64,000 nucleotides of DNA from Deltaproteobacteria bacterium. GTDB taxonomy: Bacteria; Myxococcota; Kuafuiibacteriia; Kuafuiibacteriales; Kuafuiibacteriaceae. The notes beneath the pieces are model-generated. The model was given only the letters and a program-made list of their open reading frames with translations. It was not told the DNA's origin and did not search any database. The stretch is from contig JADJBV010000001.1 in NCBI GenBank assembly GCA_016703535.1, forward strand, positions 2,294,001 to 2,358,000. The letters run 5' to 3'. Below, piece after piece: positions 35,083 to 42,967 of this stretch. Each line of letters begins with the position of its first letter. Position 1 is the stretch's first letter. The position numbers and the translations under genes were made by a program.

Positions 35083-37274
35083 CCGAACGGGATCGGGCGG
35101 AGCGCCAGCTCTATTTGCTCAACTACGCCTTGGACAACCTGCGAGAGGAGATCTTCTTGATGCAGGGCGACTCTCCGAAGTTCATCTACGTGAACCGGAG
35201 TGCGGCCACGGTGCTTGGTTATTCGGTGGCCGAGCTGACCGGTGGCATGTCGGTGATGGACATCGACGTCGGCATGGATCGCGAGGCCTGGTCCGGCTTG
35301 CTCCCGCGGGTGCACCAAAACTGCGGGCTGACCATCGAGACCACCCACCGCACCAAAGAGGGTCAACTGGTCCCGATGGAGATCTCGGGCACGATCTTCG
35401 AACACGGAGGAGAACGATACAACCTGGCGATCAGCCGGGACGTCTCCGAACGCAAAGCGGCGGAACAGGCGCTGCGCACCAGCGAGCTGGCGTACCGCTC
35501 CTTGGTGGCCAACTCGCCGGACCTGGTGGTCCGCTGGAACCACAGGCTCGAGCGGATCTTGACCCACCTCGGGCTCCTCGGCCCGGGATCACCGGACGAA
35601 GTGAACAGGTGGTGGCCCGCCTTCGAGGAGGTGGTCCGGCGGGTGTTGGCCACCGGGGACAACGAACTCGCGGAGTACCAAGTGGTGGTGGGCGACCAGG
35701 TCCACACCCTGCAGCTGCGCTTCGTTCCCGAACGCGACGAACACGGGGCGATCCAATCGGTGTTGGGCCTGGGCCGCGACATCTCGGCCCTCAAGGACAA
35801 CGAGCGGCAACTGCGAGGCCTGACTGAAAACCTGCCGGACATCGTGCTCCGGCTGGGAACCACCGGGACGCCGCTGTACACCAACGCCGCCCTGGTTCGG
35901 ATCCTGGGCGGCGACGTTGGGGCCGAGGCCGCCCTCTTTTCAGCCCTCCACGCCCACTTCGAGCGGCTGGGTCGCGGGCCCCTCGATGTCGAGTTCCAAC
36001 TGCCCCTGCTCGACGGCCCGCACCACTTCGAGGCCCGGCTGATCCTCGAGCCCAACGATCCGATAGGACCACCGACGGTCCTCGCCGTGGTCCGCGACAC
36101 CACGGCGCAACACCACCTCGCGGAGCAGCTCCGGCAGGCTCAGAAGATGGAGGCGGTGGGCCGACTGGCGGGCGGCATCGCCCACGACTTCAACAACATG
36201 TTGGCGGTGGTCCAGGCTCAGGTGGGCCTGCTGGAGGTGGACCCCCGCCTCCCTCCTAGCCTGCAAGAGGACATCCTGGAGATCCACGCCGCCGCCGAAC
36301 GCGCCGCGGGCCTGACCAAACAGCTGCTGACCTTCAGCCGCCGCCAAGTTCGACGCCCGGTCGACCTCGATGTCAGCGAAACGGTCTCCGCGACCACTCG
36401 GCTCTTGAGGCGGGTCCTCGGCGAAGACGTGGTGTTGGAGACGCGGTTTGCGGCGGGGCTGCCGGCCATCCACGCCGACCCCGGGATGATCGAGCAAGTG
36501 TTGATGAACTTCGCGGTCAACGCCCGGGATGCGATGCCCGCCGGTGGTCGACTGACGATCTCCCTGGAGTCCGTCGACGAACCGCCGGCCCGTGCCCTCC
36601 CCCCGCCGGGGGCTCAACCCGGACCCTACGTGTGCCTTTCGGTCGCCGACACCGGCACCGGGATCAGCCCCGAGGTGTTGCCCCGGATCTTCGAGCCCTT
36701 CTTCACCACCAAGGCCGCCGGGCGGGGGACCGGCCTGGGCCTGGCGACGGTCCTGGCCATCGTCGAGCAACACCACGGAGGGATCGACATCCACAGCGTG
36801 GTGGGCCAGGGCACAGTGTTCCGGGTGTACTTCCCCGCCGTCCAACCGGCGCCCGCGCCGCCCAGCCCTTCGGCGCCCCCCGACCTGCCTCGGGGCCACG
36901 AAACGATCCTGCTGGTCGAGGACGACCCGGCCGTGCGGATGACCACCCGAAAGGTCCTTCAACGCCTCGGCTATCGAGTGTTGGACGCAGACTCGGGCGC
37001 GGCAGCACTCCAGCTCTGGACTCACCACCACCAAGAGATCCAACTCCTGCTCACCGACGTCGTCATGCCCGGGATGTCGGGGTATGAACTGTCCGGAGCG
37101 CTCCGCGCCATCAACCCAAAACTCCGGGTGCTCTATTCGAGCGGCTACGATCCCCAGGTGTCGGCGGAGGGTGAGGCGATCGACGCCCAGACGCCGCGGC
37201 TGGAGAAGCCGTTTGCGATGGCGGAGCTGGCCACCGCCATCCGCGCGGCGTTGGGCGGTGTGGGCCCAAGCTAA
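34971..37274 (+). CDS. C-terminal part of hybrid histidine kinase (PAS repeats, HisKA, HATPase, REC)
   Basis: Continuation of the kinase in the -1 frame. Further PAS/PAC segments come first (EIFLMQGDSPKFIYVNRSAATVLGYS; SLVANSPDLVVRWN; ENLPDIVLRLGTTGTPLYTN). The phospho-acceptor box is QKMEAVGRLAGGIAHDFNNML, of the type common in soluble kinases. The ATP domain has N-box NFAVNARDAMPAGG, G1 SVADTGTGIS, F-box EPFFTT and G2 GTGLGLATV. A receiver domain lies at the C-terminus (ILLVEDDPAVRMTTRKVL, phospho-Asp in LLTDVVMPGMSG). No membrane helix, so it senses a cytosolic signal. The joined protein would have about 1040 residues. The GTG at 34971 is only the frame limit, not a supported start. Confidence 0.82.
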   Translation: MAWISTREGPRRFEVRHLAERDDLGQITSALCIATDLTERDRAERQLYLLNYALDNLREEIFLMQGDSPKFIYVNRSAATVLGYSVAELTGGMSVMDIDVGMDREAWSGLLPRVHQNCGLTIETTHRTKEGQLVPMEISGTIFEHGGERYNLAISRDVSERKAAEQALRTSELAYRSLVANSPDLVVRWNHRLERILTHLGLLGPGSPDEVNRWWPAFEEVVRRVLATGDNELAEYQVVVGDQVHTLQLRFVPERDEHGAIQSVLGLGRDISALKDNERQLRGLTENLPDIVLRLGTTGTPLYTNAALVRILGGDVGAEAALFSALHAHFERLGRGPLDVEFQLPLLDGPHHFEARLILEPNDPIGPPTVLAVVRDTTAQHHLAEQLRQAQKMEAVGRLAGGIAHDFNNMLAVVQAQVGLLEVDPRLPPSLQEDILEIHAAAERAAGLTKQLLTFSRRQVRRPVDLDVSETVSATTRLLRRVLGEDVVLETRFAAGLPAIHADPGMIEQVLMNFAVNARDAMPAGGRLTISLESVDEPPARALPPPGAQPGPYVCLSVADTGTGISPEVLPRIFEPFFTTKAAGRGTGLGLATVLAIVEQHHGGIDIHSVVGQGTVFRVYFPAVQPAPAPPSPSAPPDLPRGHETILLVEDDPAVRMTTRKVLQRLGYRVLDADSGAAALQLWTHHHQEIQLLLTDVVMPGMSGYELSGALRAINPKLRVLYSSGYDPQVSAEGEAIDAQTPRLEKPFAMAELATAIRAALGGVGPS

Positions 37275-37846
37275 GGGGTGTGAACGGTGCTGGTGCCGAC
37301 GGCCAGGCGGTAAACAAAACGTTGGCCCGCGATGTCCATCTCCTGAGCGATCGCGGTGGGCTCTCGGGATGGGACCACGTCGGCGGCGGCCTGGAGTTCA
37401 TCGAGTCTCCGCGGGATCGGCGTGAACAACAGCAGCCACACCCGATCGCCAGCGGCGGTCGGCACCAAGGCGGGTTCGTTGATGGTCTCGCCTTTGTGGG
37501 CCGTCCCCAGCCCCCAACGCTTCGAGCCCTCGGCGACCCTCGGCAAGATCGGGCTGAGGTGACCGTCCCCGCCGACGTCCAACACCCAAAGGTACGGATA
37601 ACGCGTGCGCTGATAACGAACCATCAACCGTTCACCCGCGGAGACGGTGGACCCCGAACGCAGCGACTCGCCCGACATGTTGAGCAGGTCGACCTCGACC
37701 GGGCGACGTTTCCAATCACCAGCTCCAAAGTCTTCGCCGGGCACCAGGCCCAGATCGGTCAGTCGAGAGATGAAGAGGGCCAAACCAAAGAGGGCCGCCG
37801 CGCCCAAAAAGGACCAGATCGGCCGGCGCAGCAGGCTCACAGCCAC
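37271..37846 (-). CDS. Membrane-anchored DUF4384-like protein
   Basis: A 191-residue protein with one N-terminal membrane segment (IWSFLGAAALFGLALFISRL). The outside domain resembles DUF4384, in which a beta-rich unit contains GERLMVRYQRTRYPYLWVLDVGGDGHLSPILP; the match is by pattern only. It ends convergently with the histidine kinase (4-base overlap of stops) and overlaps dapF by ten bases at its start, so it is probably the second gene of a dapF operon. Function unknown. Confidence 0.6.
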   Translation of the reverse strand: MAVSLLRRPIWSFLGAAALFGLALFISRLTDLGLVPGEDFGAGDWKRRPVEVDLLNMSGESLRSGSTVSAGERLMVRYQRTRYPYLWVLDVGGDGHLSPILPRVAEGSKRWGLGTAHKGETINEPALVPTAAGDRVWLLLFTPIPRRLDELQAAADVVPSREPTAIAQEMDIAGQRFVYRLAVGTSTVHTP

Positions 37847-38670
37847 TGATCGTCTCCCAGCTCCACCACCCCCGCAAAGACCGTAACCGCGGGCCCCCGT
37901 TGCCGGACCTGCCCGAGCCCCACCCCCACGGGCACTTGGGCGGTGGGGTCACCTTCCACCATGACCTCCAAGCGACCCCCGGGGAGCTCCAGGGTGATGG
38001 GTGATTGGGCCCTCCCCGCCCGCACCAAGGCCACCGCCGCCGCGCCCGCCCCCGTGCCGCAGGCCAAGGTGATGCCGGAGCCACGCTCGAACACCACCAA
38101 ACGGAACACGCCGTCGGCGGCCGGCGCCAAAAAGCCGACGTTGCAGCGGTTGGGAAAGTGGGCGTGCCGCTCGAGCAAAGGACCGTAGACCTGGGCCATG
38201 GCCAAGAGATCCGCGCCCTCTTCGAAGGGGTCGAGGACCAGGTGTGGGTTGCCCATCGAGATCCCGGTGCCCGCCCAGCTGCGTTCCCCAAGTTTGACGG
38301 AGATGCGCTCCCCGAGCAGGGTGGCCTCGGCGAGGTCGGCTTCGATGCGGCCGTCGTCCATCAGGCGGGTGCGGCGTAGTCCGGCGTCGGTGTCGAAGAC
38401 CACCTGGCCGCCGCCCACAAATCGCGCCACACAACGCAGGCCATTGCCACACATCTCCGCCACCGAACCGTCGGCGTTGTAGACGTGGAAGCGCCGGGTC
38501 GCTTCCGGGTGGCGGGCCGGCAGCAGGGTCAAGACGCCGTCGGCGCCGATGCCGCGGCGGCGATCGCAGAGGTGTGCGGCCGCCATCGGCGTGAGCAACC
38601 TCGATCCTCCGTCGAGGACGATGAAGTCATTGCCCAAGCCCTCGAGTTTGGTGAACGGCACCCGGCCCAC
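37837..38670 (-). CDS. dapF: Diaminopimelate epimerase
   Basis: Converts LL- to meso-diaminopimelate for lysine and peptidoglycan synthesis. 277 residues, the usual length. The two catalytic Cys are in EMCGNGLRCVARF (Cys near 74) and LACGTGAGAAAVA (Cys near 204). Other family features are FTKLEGLGNDFIVLDG at the start and GNPHLVLDPFEE in the middle. It confirms meso-DAP peptidoglycan, in keeping with the OmpA-like protein. The start ATG is the first in frame; 121 bases separate it from the divergent lipoprotein gene. Confidence 0.96.
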   Translation of the reverse strand: MGRVPFTKLEGLGNDFIVLDGGSRLLTPMAAAHLCDRRRGIGADGVLTLLPARHPEATRRFHVYNADGSVAEMCGNGLRCVARFVGGGQVVFDTDAGLRRTRLMDDGRIEADLAEATLLGERISVKLGERSWAGTGISMGNPHLVLDPFEEGADLLAMAQVYGPLLERHAHFPNRCNVGFLAPAADGVFRLVVFERGSGITLACGTGAGAAAVALVRAGRAQSPITLELPGGRLEVMVEGDPTAQVPVGVGLGQVRQRGPAVTVFAGVVELGDDQWL

Positions 38671-38765
38671 GGCTCAGGATGAGAGTCGAGCGGGGCCGAC
38701 GAGTCAAAGGAGAGCAGCGGTGAAGGCCTCGGCCCAGGGCCGCTCCACCATGGCCGCCGATGGTC

Positions 38766-38785
38766 GATCTCCGGTATAGGAGATC
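38766..38785 (+). promoter_or_regulatory. Hairpin that hides a ribosome site
   Basis: GATCTCC at 38766-38772 pairs perfectly with GGAGATC at 38779-38785 around a six-base loop. The 3' arm contains AGGAG, the ribosome site of the ATG at 38792. Such a stem could block translation until melted (temperature or a trans RNA). Confidence 0.4.
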
Positions 38786-38791
38786 CAAACC

Positions 38792-39619
38792 ATGTTGCGC
38801 CGGAATTCCCTCAGCATCCTCGTTGCTTGTGCGCTGCCTCACTGGGGCTGCGACCTGGTGGAGTCGGCCAGCGCGACCATCGTCGTCTCAGGATTGGTCA
38901 TCAAGTCGCCCGAGCTGAAGGTGGCGGGCCGCTTCGATGTCCCGACGGAAACCGCGGCCACGGTTTGGGTCGGCGAACGCCGCAACGCCACCGACACCAG
39001 TGAACCCACGCCGATCAGCGACGCCCAGGTGGCGGTGACCTTCGCCGGCAACCGGGTGGCGATCCCGGCCGATCCCGACAACGACGGGCTCTATCTGCAG
39101 ATGTCCTCCAAGGACTCGGCCCTGATGTACGCGGCCGGCGCCCCGTACACCTTCGAGGCCAAACGCTCCGGGGACATCACGGCCTACGGCGGCACCGTGA
39201 CCATGGCGCCCACCGAACTCACCCCGGCCGCGATGCGGCTAACGCCCGAACCGACGACCAGCGCGCCCGGCCTGCCCGAAGTGGGCCTGCACGCAAAAAA
39301 CGCGGGGCTGCGCCTGGAGTGGGGTGAACAGTTTGGCACCCACGCCTTCGTCACCGTGGTCCGGGCCGACGCGGCCAAGCCCGATGATCCGCAGCTGGTC
39401 TTCGACAACCGCCCCGAGACCGCGCAAGAGATCTTGCAGTTCGTCGCGGGCACCCCACCGACCAGCATCGAGATCCCTGGAGAGACCTTCGCGGTCGATG
39501 GGGTCTACGCGGTGGTGTTGGTGGTCCTCGAAAAAGGTGAGCCGAACCCGAGCACCTTCTTGGGTTCACCACTTTTGGTGGGCACCGGCGCAGCGCGGTT
39601 TTTGGCTGTTGGCTTGTGA
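38792..39619 (+). CDS. Hypothetical lipoprotein (275 aa)
   Basis: Predicted lipoprotein with a short signal peptide and lipobox HWGC (Cys 20). The mature protein contains no further Cys and looks beta-rich: SATIVVSGLVIKSPELKV, then a calcium-loop-like DPDNDGLYLQ and two domains separated by Pro-rich sequence. No family recognised. Its ribosome site is inside a seven-base-pair hairpin (see separate entry). It stands alone and is followed by the non-coding region that carries the predicted RNA. Confidence 0.58.
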   Translation: MLRRNSLSILVACALPHWGCDLVESASATIVVSGLVIKSPELKVAGRFDVPTETAATVWVGERRNATDTSEPTPISDAQVAVTFAGNRVAIPADPDNDGLYLQMSSKDSALMYAAGAPYTFEAKRSGDITAYGGTVTMAPTELTPAAMRLTPEPTTSAPGLPEVGLHAKNAGLRLEWGEQFGTHAFVTVVRADAAKPDDPQLVFDNRPETAQEILQFVAGTPPTSIEIPGETFAVDGVYAVVLVVLEKGEPNPSTFLGSPLLVGTGAARFLAVGL

Positions 39620-39730
39620 GGAAGGGGATCGGTGGAGGCGGCGAAAGACGCCCGCCCCAGGTTCCCGACCCCCTACGGAGCGGGGCCACGCGTCACCCTT
39701 TGGGGCGACCTCATTCGGCAGTGTCGGGGG

Positions 39731-39799
39731 AAAAAAGCAGGACAAGCACCAGCGGTCTCCAGAAAGGGGGGGCTCCTGGATGGCCCCTGATGCTTGTCC
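39731..39799 (-). terminator. Intrinsic terminator of the predicted RNA
   Basis: On the minus strand GGACAAGCATCAG pairs with CTGGTGCTTGTCC (13 bp with one G-U), followed by TGC and six T. On the plus strand the same site has a C-A mismatch and no T-tract after it, so it works leftward. This is the best intrinsic terminator in the window. Confidence 0.75.
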
Positions 39800-39871
39800 C
39801 GACTCAGTAACCCTATCGCCGCCCAGTCCCAAATCGTGGGGGGAACACTTCCGGGCCCCAGGCAGCGACGG
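39731..39871 (-). ncRNA. Predicted sigma-54-dependent structured small RNA (Pxr-like?)
   Basis: No open frame of quality exists between 39620 and 40074, but the minus strand carries the parts of an RNA gene. The start near 39871 is set 12 bases after a sigma-54 -12 element. First stem: TCGCTGCC with GGCGGCGA (8 bp, one G-U), enclosing a second stem of TGGGG with CCCCA and GGAA with TTCC. Third stem: the terminator, which encloses TCCAG and CTGGA around a loop with seven consecutive C. G-U pairs in the stems fit only the minus strand, supporting this direction. Length about 140 nt. The neighbour is an NtrC-type regulator gene. From memory, the Myxococcus developmental RNA Pxr shares a neighbouring sigma-54 regulator and a C7 run; homology is not tested. 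Confidence 0.65.
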
Positions 39872-39881
39872 ACCCTACTGG

Positions 39882-39898
39882 AGCACGCGGTGTGCCAA
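39882..39898 (-). promoter_or_regulatory. Sigma-54 promoter (-24/-12)
   Basis: The minus strand reads TTGGCAC-ACCGC-GTGCT. The -24 box TGGCAC is a perfect match, and the -12 box GTGC matches three of four bases of TTGC. GG and GC are 12 bases apart, the fixed spacing that sigma-54 needs. Predicted start near 39871. Confidence 0.65.
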
Positions 39899-39947
39899 CC
39901 CACGCTACCGTAATGGATCAAGGATTTTCGTGCTAGTAAGCCCCAAT

Positions 39948-40055
39948 TTGCGGTAGATTAACCACGTTCTATCGCGGCAAAAGTACCACAAGCCCCGGCA
40001 GAGCCCGAATATAGGCCGTATTTCACCGCATCGCACTGTGGTAATCTTGCCGCGA
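39948..40055. promoter_or_regulatory. Three related 19-bp elements: candidate enhancer (UAS) for the NtrC-type regulator
   Basis: Element 1, plus strand 40037-40055: TGTGGTAATCTTGCCGCGA. Element 2, minus strand 39990-39972: TGTGGTACTTTTGCCGCGA, identical in 17 of 19. Element 3, minus strand 39966-39948: CGTGGTTAATCTACCGCAA, related with a one-base gap. Relative to the predicted RNA start they are centred at about -175, -110 and -86, normal for bacterial enhancer sites. They also lie just upstream of the regulator's own ATG, so autoregulation is possible. Confidence 0.55.
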
Positions 40056-40074
40056 CAGCCTGGGATGACCCTCC

Positions 40075-41460
40075 ATGATCACCGTTCTCATCGCCGACGA
40101 CGACAAGACAAACCTCTATCTTCTCAAGATCTTCTGCCGGGATCGGGAGGACGTGAAGCTCGAGTTCGCGTCCAACGGGCAGGAGGCTCTCGATCGCATC
40201 GAGAAGGACGCGGTCGACATCCTGATCACCGACCTGCGGATGCCGGTGCTCTCGGGGGATGAGCTGCTGACGACGGTCAAACGGAAGTACCCCCACCTGC
40301 CGGTGATCATCATGACCGGCTACGGGTCGATCGAAGGCGCCGTCGACTACCTGCACCGGGGCGCCGACGACTACCTGACCAAACCGCTGACCAAGGAGGT
40401 CTTCATCCACCGCTTGGAGCGGGTGATGGAGCGGGTGTCGCTGACCAAAGAGGTCGAGCGCCTGAAGAGCTCGATGCAGAAGTCGCCGATCGAGCAGATC
40501 CTCGGCCGCAGCCCCAAGATGATCGAGCTGAAGAGCCAGCTGCCGACCTTGGCCCAGACCGAAGCCTCGGTGGTGATCTACGGCGAGTCGGGCACCGGAA
40601 AAGAGGTGGTGGCGCGCACCATCCACGCCTTGTCCCGCCGAGCGGATCGGCCGTTCGTCACCGTCAACTGCGGCGCCTTGCCCGAGTCCTTGTTGGAGTC
40701 CGAGTTGTTTGGTTATCGGCGTGGTGCCTTCACCGACGCCCACGCCGACACCCCCGGCTTGGTGGACGCCGCCGACACCGGCACTTTGTTCCTCGATGAG
40801 ATCGGCGAAATTTCGCTGGGCGTGCAGGTGAAGCTGCTGCGGTTTTTGGAGCTCAAGGAGTACAAGCCCGTCGGCTCACCCAAAAGTCGGATCGCCGACG
40901 TCCGGATCATCTCGGCGACCAACCGCGATCTGAAGAAGAGCGTGATCGATCGGAGCTTCCGCGAAGATCTCTACTACCGCTTGAACGTGGTGCCGGTGCA
41001 TTTGGCGTCGCTGCAGGAGCGACCGGGCGACATCGCGATCTTGGCGACCCACTTCCTCGAGCGCTTCAGCCGCCAGTTCAACAAGGAGGTCACCTTGTCC
41101 TCCGAGGGGTTGCGCAAGTTGGAGAGCCACCTGTGGCCCGGCAACATCCGGGAGCTGGAGAACAAGCTGGAGCAGGTGGTGGTCATGCATCGAGGCGGCG
41201 AGATCCGAGTCGAAGACATCCCTTTGGGTGCGCCGAATGACACGCTCAGCCCGTCCCGAGGTGAGGGGCCCCTGGGCAGCTTCAAGGAAGAGAAGGACGA
41301 GGTGATCAAGCGCTTCGAGCGCCAATACCTGACGACCTTACTCACCGAAGAGAAGGGTCACGTGAGCAACGCGGCCAAACGGGCCGGGCTGGACCGAAAG
41401 AACCTCTGGCAGCTGATGAAGCGCCACCGGCTGGACGCCGATGCCTTCAAGGACTCGTAG
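40075..41460 (+). CDS. NtrC-family sigma-54-dependent response regulator
   Basis: A bacterial enhancer-binding protein of 461 residues. The N-terminal receiver domain starts ITVLIADDDKTN and its phospho-Asp is in ILITDLRMP near residue 53. The AAA+ domain has Walker A GESGTGKE near 170, the sigma-54 contact loop GAFTDA near 216 (GAFTGA with Asp in place of the second Gly), Walker B GTLFLDEIGEI near 236 and the Arg finger region SFREDLYYRLNV. The C-terminus is a Fis-type helix-turn-helix (VSNAAKRAGLDRKNLWQLMKRH). No kinase gene is adjacent; the nearest is the hybrid kinase 3 kb upstream. Its promoter region faces the predicted sigma-54 RNA promoter. Confidence 0.95.
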   Translation: MITVLIADDDKTNLYLLKIFCRDREDVKLEFASNGQEALDRIEKDAVDILITDLRMPVLSGDELLTTVKRKYPHLPVIIMTGYGSIEGAVDYLHRGADDYLTKPLTKEVFIHRLERVMERVSLTKEVERLKSSMQKSPIEQILGRSPKMIELKSQLPTLAQTEASVVIYGESGTGKEVVARTIHALSRRADRPFVTVNCGALPESLLESELFGYRRGAFTDAHADTPGLVDAADTGTLFLDEIGEISLGVQVKLLRFLELKEYKPVGSPKSRIADVRIISATNRDLKKSVIDRSFREDLYYRLNVVPVHLASLQERPGDIAILATHFLERFSRQFNKEVTLSSEGLRKLESHLWPGNIRELENKLEQVVVMHRGGEIRVEDIPLGAPNDTLSPSRGEGPLGSFKEEKDEVIKRFERQYLTTLLTEEKGHVSNAAKRAGLDRKNLWQLMKRHRLDADAFKDS

Positions 41461-41515
41461 GCCAAAAAAGTCTGAGGCCGGCGCAACCTGATCCAAGACC
41501 CTGGGTTGTGGGGGC

Positions 41516-42967
41516 ATGCGATGGCCTCATGTCCTGTTGGCCAGCCTGGGAGTGTGGGTGCCCAGCCTGGCCTACGCCCTCCCGGTCGGTCCCAACGCGT
41601 TTTGCGCCCAATATCCCACCGCCCCCAGTTGTCGCTCCAGCACCCCCGACTGCGGCTTCTGTCACACCATCCCGCCCACGCGGAACGCCTATGGCACGGC
41701 CCTGGCCGCGGCCCTCTTGCCCGGCACCGCCCGGCCCTTGACCCCGGAGGCCTTCGCGGCCGGCTTGGGTGCGGCGTTGGTGGCCATCGAGTCGGCGGAC
41801 ACCGACGGAGACGGCACCTCCAACCTGGAAGAGATCCTGCTGGGGACCATCCCCGCCGATCGCGACAGCTACCCGGTGAAGGGCGGATGCCCCGGACCAG
41901 CGGAGCAGCTGGGCTGGGATCCTTGCGCCCCGGATCTGGCCTATACGCTGAAGAAGATCAGCCTCTCCTTCTGCGGGCACAGCCCGAGCCGGGCCCAAGT
42001 CCAGGCCCTGAAGAACGCCGCCAATCCTGAGCAGGTCCTGCGGGCCACGTTGGATGATTGCCTGCGCTCCGAACACTGGCGCGGCAAAGACGGGGTGCTC
42101 TGGAATTTGGCCAACCGGAAGATCAAGCCGACCCAGTCGATCAAGTCAGGGACGGGGGCCGGTGACATCCCGCTCGCGGACTACGAAGACGACTACAACC
42201 TCTTCGTCTACACCCAAACCGACGACCGGGACGCGCGGGAGCTGCTGACCGCCCGCTACCACGTCGCGCGAGTGGACGGCCCGCCGACCCGCTACACCGC
42301 GTACAGCCGAACGCCCCGGGAGGACGTGATGGCGCGGAACCCACTGCAATCCCAAAACGTCGAAGAGTCACGGCGGGCCGGCATGTTGACCACCCGCTGG
42401 TTCTTGATGTCGAACACCATGTTCACTGGGGTGCCGCGAACCACCGCGGCCCAGGCGTACCGGGCCTTCCTCGGCACCGACATCGCCAAGATGGAGGGGT
42501 TGTATGAGGTCCCGGGAGAGCCCGTCGACTACGACAACAAGGGGGTTCAGGCCGAGGCCTGCGCCCGATGCCACAGCACCCTCGATCCCCTGACGTACCC
42601 CTTCGCCTACTACGCGGGGATCGGCGGGGGTCAACCGCGAGGCACACCCGCGGCCTACGTCGCCAATCGCCCTGCCCGCTTCACCGGCGTCGACGGCGCG
42701 GCGATGGTGAACCTCCCCGAACAAGGGCGGATCTTCGGTCAGCCGGTGCGAGACTTGGTCGAGTGGGCCCAGGTGGCGGCCAACTCCGAGGCCTTCGCGA
42801 GGGCCACGGTGCTGGACTACTGGCGCCTGTTGTTCGCTGCCGACCCTAGCCCGGCTCAACAAGAAGAGCTGGATGCCTTGTGGCGAAGTTTCATGACCAC
42901 TCACAACTACCGGGTCGAGGAGATGCTCCGGGCCTTGGTGCAGACGGAGGCGTACCGTGTTCCGTAA
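41516..42967 (+). CDS. Exported DUF1588/DUF1585-type protein with CxxCH motifs
   Basis: A 483-residue exported protein (signal MRWPHVLLASLGVWVPSLAYA). Two possible c-type heme sites are present: CGFCH at about residue 46 and CARCH at about residue 346. The second is followed by the DUF1588 phrase STLDPLTYPFAYY. A calcium-binding type III thrombospondin-like loop DTDGDGTSNLEE lies near 95. The C-terminus, HNYRVEEMLRALVQTEAYR, is DUF1585-like. These families are abundant in planctomycetes and myxobacteria, encoded next to DUF1501 proteins as here, and probably act in periplasmic degradation or redox; the substrate is unknown. The next gene starts within this one (11-base overlap). Confidence 0.75.
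   Translation: MRWPHVLLASLGVWVPSLAYALPVGPNAFCAQYPTAPSCRSSTPDCGFCHTIPPTRNAYGTALAAALLPGTARPLTPEAFAAGLGAALVAIESADTDGDGTSNLEEILLGTIPADRDSYPVKGGCPGPAEQLGWDPCAPDLAYTLKKISLSFCGHSPSRAQVQALKNAANPEQVLRATLDDCLRSEHWRGKDGVLWNLANRKIKPTQSIKSGTGAGDIPLADYEDDYNLFVYTQTDDRDARELLTARYHVARVDGPPTRYTAYSRTPREDVMARNPLQSQNVEESRRAGMLTTRWFLMSNTMFTGVPRTTAAQAYRAFLGTDIAKMEGLYEVPGEPVDYDNKGVQAEACARCHSTLDPLTYPFAYYAGIGGGQPRGTPAAYVANRPARFTGVDGAAMVNLPEQGRIFGQPVRDLVEWAQVAANSEAFARATVLDYWRLLFAADPSPAQQEELDALWRSFMTTHNYRVEEMLRALVQTEAYRVP

Noticed and set aside
39972..40055. Inverted repeat before the NtrC-type gene as an intrinsic terminator
   Set aside because: The arms are 46 bases apart, no T-tract follows on either strand, and the arms match a third nearby element better explained as a protein site.
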